Source: Rallus limicola (lineage: Eukaryota; Chordata; Aves; Gruiformes; Rallidae). Taken from it: a stretch of 64,000 nt of DNA. The notes under the pieces were generated by a model. That model was given only the letters and a program-made list of their open reading frames with translations, did not search any database and was not told the origin of the DNA. The stretch lies in contig JAKCOZ010000005.1 in NCBI GenBank assembly GCA_022605955.1, positions 52,019,762-52,083,761 of the forward strand, written 5' to 3'. The stretch's first letter is position 1; each line of letters opens with the position of its first letter. Of the stretch, positions 46,185 to 59,991 are shown piece by piece. The position numbers were made by a program, and so were the translations under genes.

Positions 46185-49100
46185 CCTCTGTCATTTAGTC
46201 ATCTGCTTTTCCAAGGGGAAATTTCATTTAGGTTCTCCTCATACTGGAGGTCATGTTAAGTACTCTTCCCTGACCATTTTCTGACTATATTTTGAAAAAT
46301 GTTTGTGAAGGAGGAACTGAGAAGAGACAAAACTGCTTGTATCATGTAAGGTGTGAGTACTCTGGGGATTTGTTGCTGCAGCATATGATGTTTTGTTGTA
46401 TTGCCCTTCAGTGGTTTTTGTCTCTTTTTCATTTCTCCCAAACATGGAACTGCTATTTTCATTGAATTTTCCACAATGATGCTGCAATCTTTATCCTGGT
46501 AGCTAATTTAGAGCTCATCAGTGCATATCTGTAGTCACAGCTGTTTCATGTGTGGCAGCTTGCTGTTATCACCATGGAGTTTCATCTACTGTTTCACCAT
46601 ACAGTTTCTCCAATTTTACAAGGTCCCTTTTGTAATTCTTTGCTGGCAGACTTTTGTTTTCATTAACCTGACTAATTCCACATCCTTTCTAATTCTTGTC
46701 ACATCACTGTTCTCCATTTTGCACATCACGGGTGAGTACACTGAGCAGCACCTACCCAGCACGTACGGCCCCTGAACATCACCGGGCAATCCATCCAGTG
46801 AACACTATGTCCCCATGCCTCCTCTTTTCAGCCATCATTTTCCACACTCCTGCCCCTCAACTCACTAATCTTCCCCCTTTTCCCTCCCTCATGCGCAGCT
46901 TGAGAAGTCTTCTCAGAGCACTACATCTGTGCTTCAGCACTTAGCTCCCACAGAGATCATTTTAGCCACTTGTGTCATCTGGTTTTGGAGATTCAGTCCT
47001 TTAGGGAGCATGATGGCATCAGCCTGCTTCAAACCCTGATTTTCCAGCAATGGAAATAAATATTCCTCTGGATATACCACAGCCATTGCTCCTGCAGAGT
47101 AAGGGATGGCATGTCATAGCTGGAGGATAAACTGTAAAGAGACCACATCAGACATGCACACCAAACAAGGATACACATTGTGAGCACCAAACACAGGCAC
47201 ACATGAATCAGCTCCGTGCCTCCTAAGCTGACCCTCATCTTGCTCTGGTAGAATGGTGAGAGACAGAACTCCTTTTGCACAAAGGGGGTGAAGACTGCTG
47301 ATTCTGTCTAGTGATACTTTAGTCCTGTGGGAGGGACAGAAGAATAGGTTTGCAGTTTTACAGTCTGGTCCCAACAGCTGGAGAGGCTGCCTGTATTTGT
47401 TACAACTGTCTGAACAATAAGCAGAGGGGCAGCAGGATCTAACCCACATAACCACCTTTTGAATCCAGCTACAATCCCAGAGGACAAGAGACCAAAAACA
47501 ATGTGTAAACTAATGCTAAAAGAAGCTGTTGCTCTCTACCTGGCTTCTACCCAACTTAGACCTCTGATATCTCCTTTGGTGACTGGAAGTCTAGAAAGGG
47601 ATAGAAAGAAGAACTTGGTTTTGCCAAGGGTACTCCCAGTGCCAAACCTCACTGCAGTCAGTGAGCAGTGCATGTTTTAACCACTGAACCAGAATTTAGG
47701 AGCATGTTGCACACTCTTTGCTGCTTCCCCATCTACACAACACCAACTTCAGATTTATCTCTTACACAATAATCTCATAAATAATCCTCAGGGACACGTG
47801 TCATGCAGGCAGATTAATGTTGTCATAACTTTAAGAGGAATTAAGATTAAGACAATGTGGACTGTGTTTGATGTTTCCTCTCACAGGATGTATCTGGGTA
47901 GGAAAATCAGCATGACCATTCCTTGCCATCAGCAGAAGTAGCAATTGTCTGCATGCTGCTGTGTCCTCTGTAACTGATATGATGGAGGCAGCACTGCACT
48001 ATACTTTCAGTAATATCTGCCAAACAGTAAGTTGAGATCTCATTGTTTTATTTCAAATCTGAAGACTCCCCTTGACCAGTGTCCAGTTTCATTATAAGAT
48101 CCTGTACAGGTGTTACCAGTCTGTCAGGGACAGTCCCCCCACCTAATCCCCTCAAATACTGAGAGGTCTGTTCCAAATGTACATTACATCTACTAGAAGT
48201 TAGATTCTTTTTTATTATTATTCCCTCTTTCCATTATATTTTATAATTCTATTATAAAAAGTAATCAAATCTGCCTGGCAAGAAGGAATCAGTCTAACCT
48301 GATGCTAGTTCAATATGCAGACTTTCATTATCATTGCCAAATTTAACATCTTTCTCATTCTTCTCCCCTCTATTTTGTTCAGCATTTCCCTAGAAATGTG
48401 AGCTAGTTTTGGAAGAGAGAAGTTGCTGCCCAAGCCTGTCTTTATTACCTCTGTGGCAGCACAGTCCTAGATCTGTCACACTGCAAGAAGCTACTGGGGT
48501 GTTGTGGGTAATGCATCCTTTATGGCTGACCAGTACCAAAGCCATGTAACAGTAACAAATTAATTAACCTCTGTCCTCTACTTCTGTGGTCTGCAGACTC
48601 AGAGTTTGTCTCTCAAACATGCTAGGAGAGTCTTTAAGGCTTTATTCACTGCATGTTACCACCATTATAGTGTAGATATGTATACTCTACACTTTCTCTG
48701 GCTTTTTTCCTTTATATCATGACTCAGTAAACATTATAGCATCCCATTATCTTTAAATATCTGAGTATTTATGAAGTCAGACTTGATGCAAAATTTAGTA
48801 CAAGTTTGGCCATGACCTAGCATTTCAGCCTCCTTCATTGTTTTCCTAATTGTTTTCAAACATCTTAATTCATCACAAATTGCATCATAAGAATTGGGAA
48901 GAAATTACTTGCCAGCGTGGCTTTGAATTTTTAAAAGTCCTTGTGTTATGGCAGTAAATCCAGTGTGTTGGGCTGTGAAAGAGCAGAGTGTTAGCTCTCA
49001 ATTTCTTCCAGCACAACTATTTATCATACATACATTTTCCCCCAAAATTTAGAGTTGATTCTAACTACTCATATATATTTCCCAGGAAATTATCTTACAG

Positions 49101-50084
49101 CAAATTTAATCTAACTAACTAAGTTCTTTTTTATTTTTTTTTTCTCTATATCTTTTTTCCTTCCATCCTTGTTTTCCATTGAATATTTTCCGTTTTCTTC
49201 CTTCAACATATGAGCTGTAGAAAAAGCAATTATGTCTTGGCTAATTCTCTGGGCTTTTCTCCTGTTCTTGTGGTTCCCCCCAGACTCCTCCTGTTCTGCT
49301 GTCCCTCTGTTTATTGTCTCACAACTATTACTGTTCTCTGCCACTCTGTTATAATGTTCTTAACCACGAATTTTGACCATTTGGGCTCCTTTTACCTTAC
49401 CTAGAATCTACTGTGCTGTCTAGTTTCCCAGAGCTGTAGTGGAAGAAGGCTTTCATCATCTAGTGGGTATATATGGACTAAGCCTTAAGCCTTTCTTTGA
49501 AAAAGTAGAATTGTTTTATAGTAATACAAGTTTATTTTGCCCAAAATATAACAATGTTTAGCAGCCTTTAGGATACTTCATTAATAATATTCATTCAGAA
49601 TACTTTTTAGTCCATTTTTACAGTGGGAACCTAGTGACAGCTAAAAGTGAATCCCTCTTATGATTTCAGAAATGGCTTCATGTTTTGCAGGGGTTTGATA
49701 CTTATGTTTGGGAGGTTTTGATACATTAACCTGCTCAAAACTCTAAATTGGGGGGTTTCTCTTCTATCACAGTAAGAAGTCAAAAGCATACTCATCCCAT
49801 TCCCTGCTATCAATCTTCAGTTCAGAAATTGAAACAAGAAATGTATTCCTTATGCAACACAGAAGTATAAACTTGTACCAAAAGAGAAATGATGGAAACT
49901 CCTGACATAGTCAGCTGAACCTTAGAAACTTCCAGGTTCTTGCTCTGCTACAGCAAAATCAAAAAGCAATGTAATACCAAAGTACCCCTAGAGCATACTG
50001 CTATTTTCTCTTGCACTCACTAGCCTTTTCTGCTCATTGGGATTAACATTTGCCATCGGTCTTTAGTCCTGGAATTTCCATTAC

Positions 50085-50215
50085 CAGAGGTGTTTAAAAA
50101 CATGGAACAAAAATAGTACACATGGAAGGTTTGGAAAAACTCCATTCTGCCTTGGAGCTAAGGAATGAATTAGGTGACTTTGCAAGGTGCTTGCTAGTCC
50201 TGTTTCTGTGATTCA
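50085..50215 (+). mobile_element. Old CR1 LINE 3'-end fragment
   Basis: ACCAGAGGTGTTTAAAAACATGGA is the CR1 segment that precedes the 3' end. The block GGTGACTTTGCAAGGTGCTTGCTAGTCC...TCTGTGATTC fits the diverged CR1 tail region. Middle part eroded. Confidence 0.5.
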
Positions 50216-51248
50216 GGAGAAAAAAAGTTTGCAGAAAAAAGAAATAAATGAGAAAGAAAAAATATTTTTAAGATTTCCTTCAGCTGATTATGTAGGAAGT
50301 CCTTAAAAGATGCTTAAAACAATGTTTTGATACATAAGTCTTAGAGTATCTTTGTTCTGTGAATTATGTTACCATGTCTCTTTGTCAAAAGATACAAATA
50401 GCTCAAGGAAGATTTGCTGATATCAGATCCAGGATGCTTTTTTCATCTTATCTCAGACTGGATGATAGGGCTTGGCCCTTTTTCATCCATGCAGACAGAC
50501 CAATTAAGGTATCATTTCATCCTGGAAAGCTGACTGCACTTGTTCCAGTCCAGCAGGTTTTCAATTTCCATTGTGCCTGGGAGACAAAGAGATGTGCTAG
50601 TCACCATGGAAAAATGCAAGAAAAGAAAAGCAGGTGAAAATTCCTCTCTGCATTTTGTTGTTGCTTTCATGTGCAATTCTTTTTCCCCAACTATTAGACA
50701 AAATGTTCCAATGTGACTTCTGTGGTGCTTTCTGAGCTTCACACTTCTCTGGTAACTGACATTACAGTGGGACAACAGAAGACACACAAGATCTCTCTCT
50801 CCATCTTTCCTGAGATCTTGAAACAAAATGTTTTTGTTTGCTTCTTCCTAACACTTTATAATTAGTGGTCTTCATGTCAGTGCAACCAGGCTTTGGGAAA
50901 GGATGATTCATAAGAATGCCTCATAAGACTGAAATGCTTCTTCCACACCTCCTCTGGTGGTTGTGTTTAATGTCCCATGTGTAGAATAAACCAAAGAGCA
51001 GGCAAGAATATAACCATAAAAGAGTTGTGGCCTTCAGCAGGCACAAAGCTGATGTCATACTGTGGGATTCAGTAGACCTATAGTCTTTCCTTGCAAGTCC
51101 TTGCAATTATTTCCCTTGCAACTCCATGAGTCTGTAATGACACCATGTCCCATGGAATATTTACTCTTGTTTCAATTTTCCATATGCATATACTAGTATT
51201 TAGTTCAGTCTGTACCTTCCTTCATTAGTGAGGGTCTGTTAGAGTTCT

Positions 51249-51311
51249 TTCAGCAGGCTTGGTCTCCTGTTCATGGCTAATTCAGCAGGCTTGGTCTCCT
51301 GTTCTGGCTAA
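51249..51311. repeat. Tandem duplication, 32-bp unit
   Basis: TTCAGCAGGCTTGGTCTCCT occurs at 51249 and 51281. The second copy lacks one base near its end. Very recent local duplication. Confidence 0.9.
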
Positions 51312-54300
51312 GTGTATGGCCTCCTTTGGAGAGGAGGCAGAAGCTGTTTTACCAGTGCTGCATACAAAAGAAAAAACCTCCCCTGATTTATTTGCTGTGT
51401 CCAGCAATTTGATAACCCATAGATCACATTAGTTAATTTAACTAGAATGCTACAATGAGAGCTCAGGCTGAAATAGTTTGTTATGGTGACCCTTTATTCC
51501 TTTCCTTCTTATGCCTTCTGCAGATTTAACTGGCATGTTACCATTTTGATGACCAATAATAGATAATATAGGGCCAATAATAATAAAAGATAGCTTCATT
51601 AATTAATAATAATGAAAATGATTTTCTCCCATTTTGAGATCTGCTTTTAAGCTAATTTCAAATCTATTTAATATGTGCCCTTCAAATTCTACTTATCTCA
51701 AATTCATTACTTATTTTCATATATTTTGAGCTAGATTTATGTTTGTGTGCATAGTTTTTTCCTTGCAGTGTGTTTATACATTCCTTTTTGGGTACCTAGC
51801 TGATGGTTCCTGAAGAGTTCCCTGCTTTTGTTGGCATTTTCCATTTTCAAGTTACTCTTCCTGTCAAAAGTGATGTCAAAAATGGCTATAAGCTCTGGGA
51901 CAGTGACCCTAACAAAAAAATTCTTGTATATCCATTACCACATAGTGCTATTTTTTGTTTGCATAAAGGAAGTGTGCCAGGATCATGAATCGCTAGGAAC
52001 TGGTAATTTACAGATCAATGCTGAGCTCATTTCTGTCTGTTCCCCTGACATCCAGTCCAGAGCTGGCTGAAGAAGTTACTCCAATAAAGAAACATCCTAT
52101 AAGTAATGTCTTATCTATTGTTTTTAGAAGCACTAATGAAGTTTTATTGGTTTTGGTTTGGATTTTTATCTCCTTACAGCAGATATTCAACAGCTATCCC
52201 CAAGACAAAGTCATCTGGGATAACTCAGTCCTCCTTCCTACTGACAGATAGATAAGCAGCAGCCTGCCCTGTTCCACAGAAAATTTCATATAGATGCCCA
52301 GTGCCCATCTGAGTTACTCCTCAGTTTTTTATCACCTGTCAGACAAAGCAATGAGAAAATACAGCAAAATAGAAGCACAGACTCCATATGCTCCTGTTAA
52401 TGCACTGTAGAACAATGGTGGCCAGTTGTCTGTAAAAACAAGTGAGCTCCAGAGAGAGCAGGGCCACACAGCACTGACAGTCATTCTGCACAACACTGAT
52501 GCAGCATGAGGATGTAGTCAAAGCTGCTTTCTACCCATAGCACAGATATTTAGGAGTTATTGTAGGTAAAACACTAATCAATTTGCATTTAAAGTCATGA
52601 TTCTGGACTTTCTGTGACAACTGTTGCTATTGACACACCTTTGACAACACACTTTTGTCCCATTCAGCCCCACAGGTCATGCTATAACTAGTTTGGCATA
52701 CATACCAAAATGCTCCCCCAATAACACCTATTTTTGGTAGGGCCAAAACCAAGCAAGTGCTGTTCTCCCCTTTCTATAGTTGTGCCCATGGTTCATAGGA
52801 CTCTTGTGAACACACTTAATGCAACACCAGTGCTGGGACAAACCCTAGAAGCCTTCCTCAGTCTTGTCTCAGCAATATTTTTCTTGACTTCAGCAGGAGT
52901 AAGGACACTGCATTTAAGTTGAAACCTTGCTATAACTACACCATGTTTCCAACTGCTGTCCATGCTTATCCTGCTAGCATAACTGCTTCCAATCACAGCT
53001 GAAGGGGTGACATTTCCCAGGTGCTTAGTAGGAAATCTATTATTTTAAATACTTTTTAAAAGACATGGCTATGTTTCACAGAAAAATATTTATGCTGCTA
53101 ATATTAGTAGAAAAAACAACCCCAAAACTATCTCATATATCTTACCTGGTACTAAAAGCATAAGGCATAGAGAGCCTACTTTCTAAAATGTTATCTTAAA
53201 CATTTACATGAGGTCTATCATCACCGCTTCTTGCCACTTAATCTGGCATTTCATCTAAATCTGCACTGTTTTGCAGAGATGATACAAAGCACTTGCATTA
53301 ATAAATGACACAGTGGAAGTCAGAAATATTCCAGTGATACAAAGCAGAACCAGTCAAAAGGCTGCACAAAGATTACAAACAATATTTTTCTAAGGATAGA
53401 GACCCTTTTGCAAACAAATACAATGATGACTGTTTAGTAATGTCAGTGAAACCAAATAATCTACTAGCCAATAAAAATATCAACATCAGTAGAAGGCAGA
53501 AGCAGAATCACATGCCTGTGATACACAGTGATCCATCAAAATCTGATGAAGATCAGTTTCAAAAGTTTTTATGGTAGTCAGCAAAACTATAAGGACAGTT
53601 CCAAAAGTAAATTAAATATACAACAGCAAAGCACCATCAGCACTTAAACAGTTGCTTTCATTGTGCTACGAAATGATTTCAAATTATACTAAAAGGCTTT
53701 AGCTGTATTAGAGCAGAATGTGCCACAGCAGAAGGTCAAAGATAACACACTTGAAATGATTAATTCAGCCTGAGATAGGGTTGAAAATCCTTTACATTAG
53801 AAGAGAAACATAACAACTGCTGCCAGGCATTTAAAAATACTGTACATGCAAATATACATTTTAATGGCTTTATAAACCAACAGAATATTATCTAGCAGTA
53901 GCATTAGCTAGCTCTTAATGAGCTGAGTTAATGACTGTAATGATGCCCTGTATGTTTGCTGCAGTTGGAGAGATTAGAAGTATTAGGCACACAGATTTCA
54001 AGCTTCCAGAGCAGGTCACCGAGATGATTCAGTCACCTAGAAAGGACTGAGTGTTTCACAAAAATGCTAATCTTTACAACAACTCCCTTCTGGTAAAACA
54101 GGAGTGCTTTCCAGTCAAACAGAATTCCCTATACCCAAATTAGATCATTTGGCTTTCATCACTGCCAATAATGAGTCATTCTGTTAGACATTCAGAAACA
54201 AAGCCAGTTGCATTTTGCTACCGTACCAATGAATAGCTGAATTTTGATGCAATGTCCAGGTTGAATGCTTATTCATTCAATTACTGTTTAAAAAAATATT

Positions 54301-54689
54301 AAACAGGTCATAAAAACAGTACCATTTGGCCTAGTTGCCTAAACTAATTTACTGAGAAGGTCACCTGAAGATTCTTTGTCAAAGAAAAAAGAAAGAATAG
54401 AACTCATTTGCTAAACAGACCCTCTTTCTTGCAGGATTTGGGGTAAATGGAACACATGCCCTTTTAGCAAAATTACTGAAAAATATTCTTTGAAGAAGGT
54501 TCAGAGCAGATGACTGACTTGGGTTTGGATTTTATTCCTTGGATTAGAAAGAGCGTGGACAGTTTTCAGAGCATTAACAATTTTAATTTCAAATTGTTCC
54601 ATTTGCTCTATGTAAACTCAGGAGAGCATATTTGGACGTATGGGCTCTCCTTGTCACAGACTGCTGCAAAAAGAAGCACTATCTTTTTC

Positions 54690-54704
54690 TTTTTTTTTTT
54701 TTTT
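54690..54704 (+). repeat. T15 homopolymer
   Basis: Fifteen T within a longer T/C run (54682-54707). Low complexity only. Confidence 0.85.
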
Positions 54705-55524
54705 CCCTGTCTTTGGGTAAGTAAAACGTAGCATTTATGAACAGGGAAGTCTAAGACCAAGCCAAAACACCTCTTGCAATGCAGTAGGATCTACTTGTTT
54801 TCTGTAGACTTGGGGTGACATCTGGTGACATGAAAAAGCAGTGCAAATAACAGCCTACAGATTGATCTACCTAGGTAAAACTGCAGAAGCTGCTTGAGCA
54901 ATTTTCTTATTCTCCATTAAAAATGTTAAGAAACACAAATATAAAGACTTTAACAGAAATATATGAAAATTTCAATAAATTTTACTTCCTTACTCAGAAA
55001 TCAGAGGGCTTTGATGTCATTAATTTCAGTGAAATTCCAGTTTTCTGCTGAGCAATTCTACTGCTGGAAAATGTTCATCTGGTCTCACTGCATGAAAAAA
55101 AAAAAATAAACATACTGATTTAATTACAATTGCTCTTGATAAAATTAATCCCACACAAATGGTTCAGTGAACATGGTCCTTGTGGTTTAAGAATGGCCTG
55201 ATTCACCTCACACTGTCATTTCTAACTGATTTAAGCTAAGCCACAGGGAGCTTTCCTGCTGCAGTTTGGCACAATTTGTATCGCTCTCTGAAAATAAACT
55301 GCTGCACAGACATGACACCCTCCCTGACCAAGGGAGATACACGAGTCAGAATAAAATGCTCTAGCTTTTTTTTGACATTTCACAAATCAGCTTATCAGCT
55401 ACACTCCACCACCTCACACAGTAACAGAGCAAGAGGAAAAGTCATTGCAGCAGAAATTTATCACCAGCACTGGGTCAGATGCCTGGAAAAGGGATGGGGA
55501 AGGTCTCCAGCGTTTTGCTGTTGA

Positions 55525-56000
55525 GATGCTGGAGAGCATCCAGAGGAGGGCGATGAATCTGGTGAAGGGTCTGGAGCACAAGTACTATGAGGAGCGGCTG
55601 AGGGAGCTGGGGCTTTTTAGTCTTGAGAAAAGGAGGCTGAGAGGAGACCTCATTGCTCTCTACAACTACCAGCAAGGTGGTTGCAGATAGGTCGGGGTTG
55701 GTCCCTTCTCTCAGGTGACAAGTGATAGGACAAGAGGAAATGGCTTAAAATTGCACCAGGAGAGATTTAGGTCAGATATCAGGAAGAATTTCTGCACTGA
55801 AAGGGTTGTTAGGCATTGGAACAGGCTGCCCAGGGAGGTGATGGAGTCACCATCCCTGAAGGTATTTAAAAGGTGTGTAGATGAAGTGCTTACAGACATG
55901 ATCTAGAGGTGGGCTGGGCAGGGTTAGGCTGTGGTTGGACTGGATGATCTAAAGGGACTCTTCCACCCAGGCGATTCCATGATTCTCTGATTCCATGATT
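55525..56000 (+). mobile_element. CR1 LINE, 5'-truncated
   Basis: Begins near GATGCTGGAGAGCATCCAGA. It encodes the end of the CR1 protein ([11 protein letters not shown], then after a frame break [10 protein letters not shown]) and ends in GATTCCATGATTCTCTGATTCCATGATT, a mutated CR1 tail. Dead copy, same strand as the next one. Confidence 0.85.
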
Positions 56001-56389
56001 GTTGGCCCAGCATGGCTGCGTACCTAAGTACCTGGTTTCCACTGGTCCATTGCTGTGGGCTCGCTGGAGCCAAGAACATACCCATACACGTGCCCCTACA
56101 GGCCCTGCTCACTGAGGCAGCTGCCGCAGCTGCAGGCCTACCACCAGAAATCTGGCCATCCCGCCTCAGCCTCTGGTTGGCTGCTGCTCTGCCCCAACTG
56201 GCCCATGGCGGGCAGTCACCTGATCACACAGTCGCTTCTGGTTGGCTCTCAGCTTGCCAATGGGCAGCGTGAGGCATCTCCCATGCACAGCAGGTGCTGG
56301 GCTGGTGGCAGTGCTGAGAGCACTGCTATGCCTTGGCTAGGCCACAGTGGGCAAAGCAGTGGCCTCACTCTGTGGGAATGTGATGATAG
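56001..56389. other. GC-rich block between two CR1 copies
   Basis: This 390-base segment is noticeably GC-rich in otherwise AT-rich DNA. It contains two CTGGTTGGCT phrases (near 56170 and 56240) and a long chance frame that runs into the following CR1. I do not recognise it. It could be the 5' part of the second CR1 copy or of another CR1 subfamily, or an unrelated insertion. Confidence 0.5.
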
Positions 56390-56825
56390 AGGGCTGGAGC
56401 GCCTCTCCTATGAAGGCATGCTGGGAGAGTTGGAGTTGCTGAGCCTGGAGAAGAGAAGGCTCCAGGGATGGCTTATAATGGCCTTCCAGTACCTGAAGGG
56501 GCTATAGAAAAGATGGTGACAGGCGTTTTAGTAAGGCCTGTAGTGACAGGGTGAGATAATGGTTTTAAACTGAAGGACAGTAGATTTAGATTAGATATGA
56601 GGAAGAAATCCTTCCCTGTGGGTGTGGCGAGGCCCTGGCACAGGGTGCCCAGAGAAGCTGTGGCTGCCCCATGATCCCTGGAAGGGTTCAAGGCCAGGTT
56701 GGATGGTGCTTTGGGCAACCTGAGCTAGTGGAGGGTGTCCCTCCCCATGCAGGGCGTGGCAACTAGATAGGCTTTGAGGTCCCTTCCAACTCGGACTGAT
56801 CTGTGATTCTATGACTCCATGATAC
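56390..56825 (+). mobile_element. CR1 LINE, second copy in tandem
   Basis: Starts near AGGGCTGGAGCGCCTCTCCT and encodes LSLEKRRLQG. It continues through the AGATATGAGGAAGAAATCCTT and GAGGTCCCTTCCAACTC blocks and ends in TGTGATTCTATGACTCCATGAT. Different CR1 subfamily from the copy just upstream, judging by wording. Both lie in the same orientation. Confidence 0.85.
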
Positions 56826-57775
56826 AGGTGTTCTGGGTGGAGGCAGTACTCCAGAAGAGATTCTGGCAAAGCCTTGCTCCTGCTAGGTAAGGTAGAACAA
56901 TTCCCTGAGTTCCCCTATGGAGACCAGAGGAGCATCTACCCAAATCTGATTCAGGATTAATGTATTTTCCTTAGTTGTTGTAAATGGAAAAATATTTTCT
57001 TTGTTTCCTATGCTAAATTACTCACTATAGGAGCTGGGTGTCATTAAATACTGTGGCAGAAATCCAAAAGCAGCAGGGATTTGGTATATTAAGGATGTAG
57101 CGTGTGCATACTGTGGTTAATATACCATGTAAGTACTTTAAAAGGCAAAAGAGCTGCTGCAAAAATCATACTGTTATATACTAATGAGTGTTTGATAATA
57201 CTAAAGATTAATTGTAGCAGCTGTGTGTTTACTTTAAAGGATGGCACCAGAGGGTTTATACTCAATTGCATTCTGATATATTTTTTCATACATGCAGAGG
57301 AGCTTTTACTGAGGTTTTTGGTGAATTATGAGCTCTGACTGGTTAGTTTTTACTGCATCTTTATGCTTTGTGCATATATAATTTACCAAATCAAATACAA
57401 GTATAACCAGGTGCAATTCCTCACCCTTCCTTAAGGACATGGTCAGAATAACTTATGGTAAAGGCTTTCTGGATCTTTAAAATCTAAGAAAGTTCATTTG
57501 AAAAAATAATATGTTGAAGTATTTCAGAAAATTTCAGCTTGCTTCTGTTGTAATCTGAATTGTGATTCTGTTAGAAATACAGATTCTGGAACTCAGTCTG
57601 TTTGGGGTTTGTTCTTTCTAAGCTTCTTGGAAATCCTGTGACTTATAAATTATGTGGGCAACTACAGAGCTGACAATAATACTGTAATCTTTCTAAGATA
57701 CTAAGAAATAATAGTCATTGTAGAGAGCTCGAGATGACATAACTGATAACCAAAATCAGAACATTGTGGAAATAA

Positions 57776-57987
57776 TTATGGAGCTGTTATTAACTTGGTT
57801 TGAGTTTTAAGGTTTTTATTTTTTTTCCTCTCAGTACTTCTATAAATAACAATGTCCTTGCTAGAATATACAATTGGTTTTTCTTCTTTAGAGATACTGT
57901 CTATAGGGTCACCTCCATACTGGAATGCCCCAAATGTGGTATAGGGCGTGCATTGATAAGAGTTTGTGTGACCTGAACATTTCAGAA
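57776..57987 (-). CDS. Candidate terminal coding exon of an unidentified minus-strand gene
   Basis: On the minus strand a good acceptor (TGTGTTTCCCACAG, its last base at 57988) is followed by 70 open codons and a TAA at 57778-57776. The peptide contains GHTNSYQCTPYTTFGAFQYG, then DPIDSISKEEKPIVY, and ends basic. The composition is protein-like, with Tyr/Pro/Gly-rich phrases, but I recognise no family. No upstream exon is identified. It lies about 1.3 kb left of the first LRRC9 exon on the opposite strand. A chance frame next to a chance acceptor remains possible. Confidence 0.3.
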
Positions 57988-59244
57988 CTGTGGGAAACAC
58001 ATTAGTAGTTAAGATGCAGAAATGAGAATCTCTCAAGAGAGTATCTTTAAATTAGTTTTAAGGTACTACTCCTTACTTTGTTTCTTGTGAGTATCCTGCA
58101 GAAATATTAATATATAGAAACAGAAACAATCTTGTAACATAAATTTTATCAAAATTAATATTTTAATATATTAAATAGTTTTGACTTAGCCCTGCATTCT
58201 TGTGGGCAATGGATAGCTGTGTGCAGAATCAGGTGATTAAAACAGTGGAAACTTCATCTACTGTGAAATGGTTCTAATTTTAAAAATACCTCCCAATCCA
58301 GTTTAAGAAACACCCATTTAGGTGTCTATAGGTCGTTCTCCACACATGTGTTTCCTTTCTTGGCTCTCATTGCAGCCAAAGACAGGATGCATAGATAAAG
58401 CTGTCTAGTGCCATTTTAATTTCCTTATGGTATGTAAGACACCACATATATCTAAAAGGACAGTCAGAAAACTGTGCCCTACTGGAACAGCTGCTGCAGC
58501 ATACTTTAAGGTCTCTAAAATCACAACAGATATTCTGAATCCCATCCTTAATCAATATAGTAAAAGAAACCTACAGAATAAGATACTGTAACATAAACAC
58601 CACCGGTGAATGGCTTTCTAGGATCCTCTGGCTGTCTTGGTTATGTCTCTTGGGTAACATGAGCATTTAGACAAGAGGCACACGTATAGGTACAACTTAA
58701 TCTCAAACTGAATCCCACCTTAATGAAATTCCATGTCACCTTTTAATTTTTTTCCTGGCCAACACCTTTTATTATTATAATTACTTGATACAACCACTCC
58801 AGAAATGGGAAATGACAGGACTGATACAGTGCAGTGCACCGTCTATCCTCATCCATATATGGATGTATACAGACCTGCATATGTACACTCAGAATAGCTT
58901 ATAGATAAAAGTTATGGATTTGAAGTCTTCAAACTTCAATAATATTAGCATAGTTGAAAATTATTTTGTTTTATATTGAAGGTGCATTCAGAGGTGTGGT
59001 GTGAAGCTCTCATGTAATACTTTGCAAATGTGCTTTGGGAGCAGGAGAAAGCTATGGAACCGCCACGTATTGAATGTGGCCAAAATTGCAAACACATTCT
59101 ACTGCAAAGGAAGTTTTTAAAAGACACAACTGATGTTTAGCAGCTCTCTCTAATTGACTCTAATGGCAGTAAGCCATTCTTCTGTATAATGGGTTTTTTT
59201 TCATCATAGGCATAAAGAGAATAATAGTTGTATTCCATTTCCAG

Positions 59245-59460
59245 TACACGTGTCATGTGTCTTACGAGAACGTTGACCAAGAGGGACTGAAAACAAGAGT
59301 GTTGGAGATGTTCTGGGATAACCTGAGAAAAACTGTAGGCATGAAATATTTCCCAAATACAACTACTGTCATTCTCATTGGCCAAAGTATTGGAAGGATC
59401 TCAGACCTGGAGTACTGCCTGTTGCTCAGAGATCTGTGGATTGCTGAATGCAGTATAGGG
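59245..59460 (+). pseudogene. LRRC9: LRRC9, N-terminal exon (open, 72 codons)
   Basis: LRRC9 is a large leucine-rich-repeat protein of ciliated and male germ cells. This exon follows an acceptor TGTATTCCATTTCCAG and ends GGG|GTAAGT; it is exactly 72 codons, phase 0 at both ends. It encodes SYENVDQEGLKTRVLEMF, later RISDLEY and LRDLWIAECSIG. From memory the human protein reads TYDNISQEGSKVRVLEMF and LKELWIAECCIKK at the same spacing, which makes the assignment firm. The start codon lies in an upstream exon that I could not find. The exon itself has no damage. It is labelled pseudogene because the following exons are broken. Confidence 0.8.
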
Positions 59461-59991
59461 GTAAGTTAGCTATGAGTTTCCTTTGTACCCAAATTTATAC
59501 AACTTTATACAAATACTCCTTTTTTTCTGTTCAAGAAAGAAGGCACTAGTCAAAGGAGTCAGAATCTGGCACTTTTTAACTTAAGTAGCCAAAAATCCCA
59601 CTGTAGCTATGGCCCAAATTGCATCTGTTACTTAGTACAGGTTTTTGTAATTTAGAACCTATTGGTGGATTTCTTTCTCTCTCATTGGAAACAATATTTT
59701 TAAAAACTAGAAAAATTACATTGAAAACTTTTCCAGGAAACTGGTTAGAGAGAATATATTTCAATGAAAATAAAATTTTCTTTAAAAACACATCATAATT
59801 TACCATGAACTGTTGTAACTGCTACTCTTTTTTTCTTTGTTGGCTAAACTGAAAAGCTTTCTAAATCAGCAGAATTCTGATTGTCAAGGAAGCATTATTT
59901 GGAACTACCAATTTTCTGTGCAAGTTAATGGCATCTTGACAAAAAAGAGTGACATTTTGATCTTCGGTGCTGTGAAGATCTGAGAAAACAG

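Larger units (their letters stand above)
35001..59244. other. Intergenic region between RTN1 and LRRC9
   Basis: About 24 kb separates the two divergent genes. Apart from the repeats listed and two doubtful minus-strand frames (38610-38951 and 57776-57987), I see no gene. The stretches 35100-44400, 46190-50080, 50220-55520 and 56830-57770 hold only short chance frames. From about 41 kb rightwards the DNA becomes clearly more AT-rich. Confidence 0.6.
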
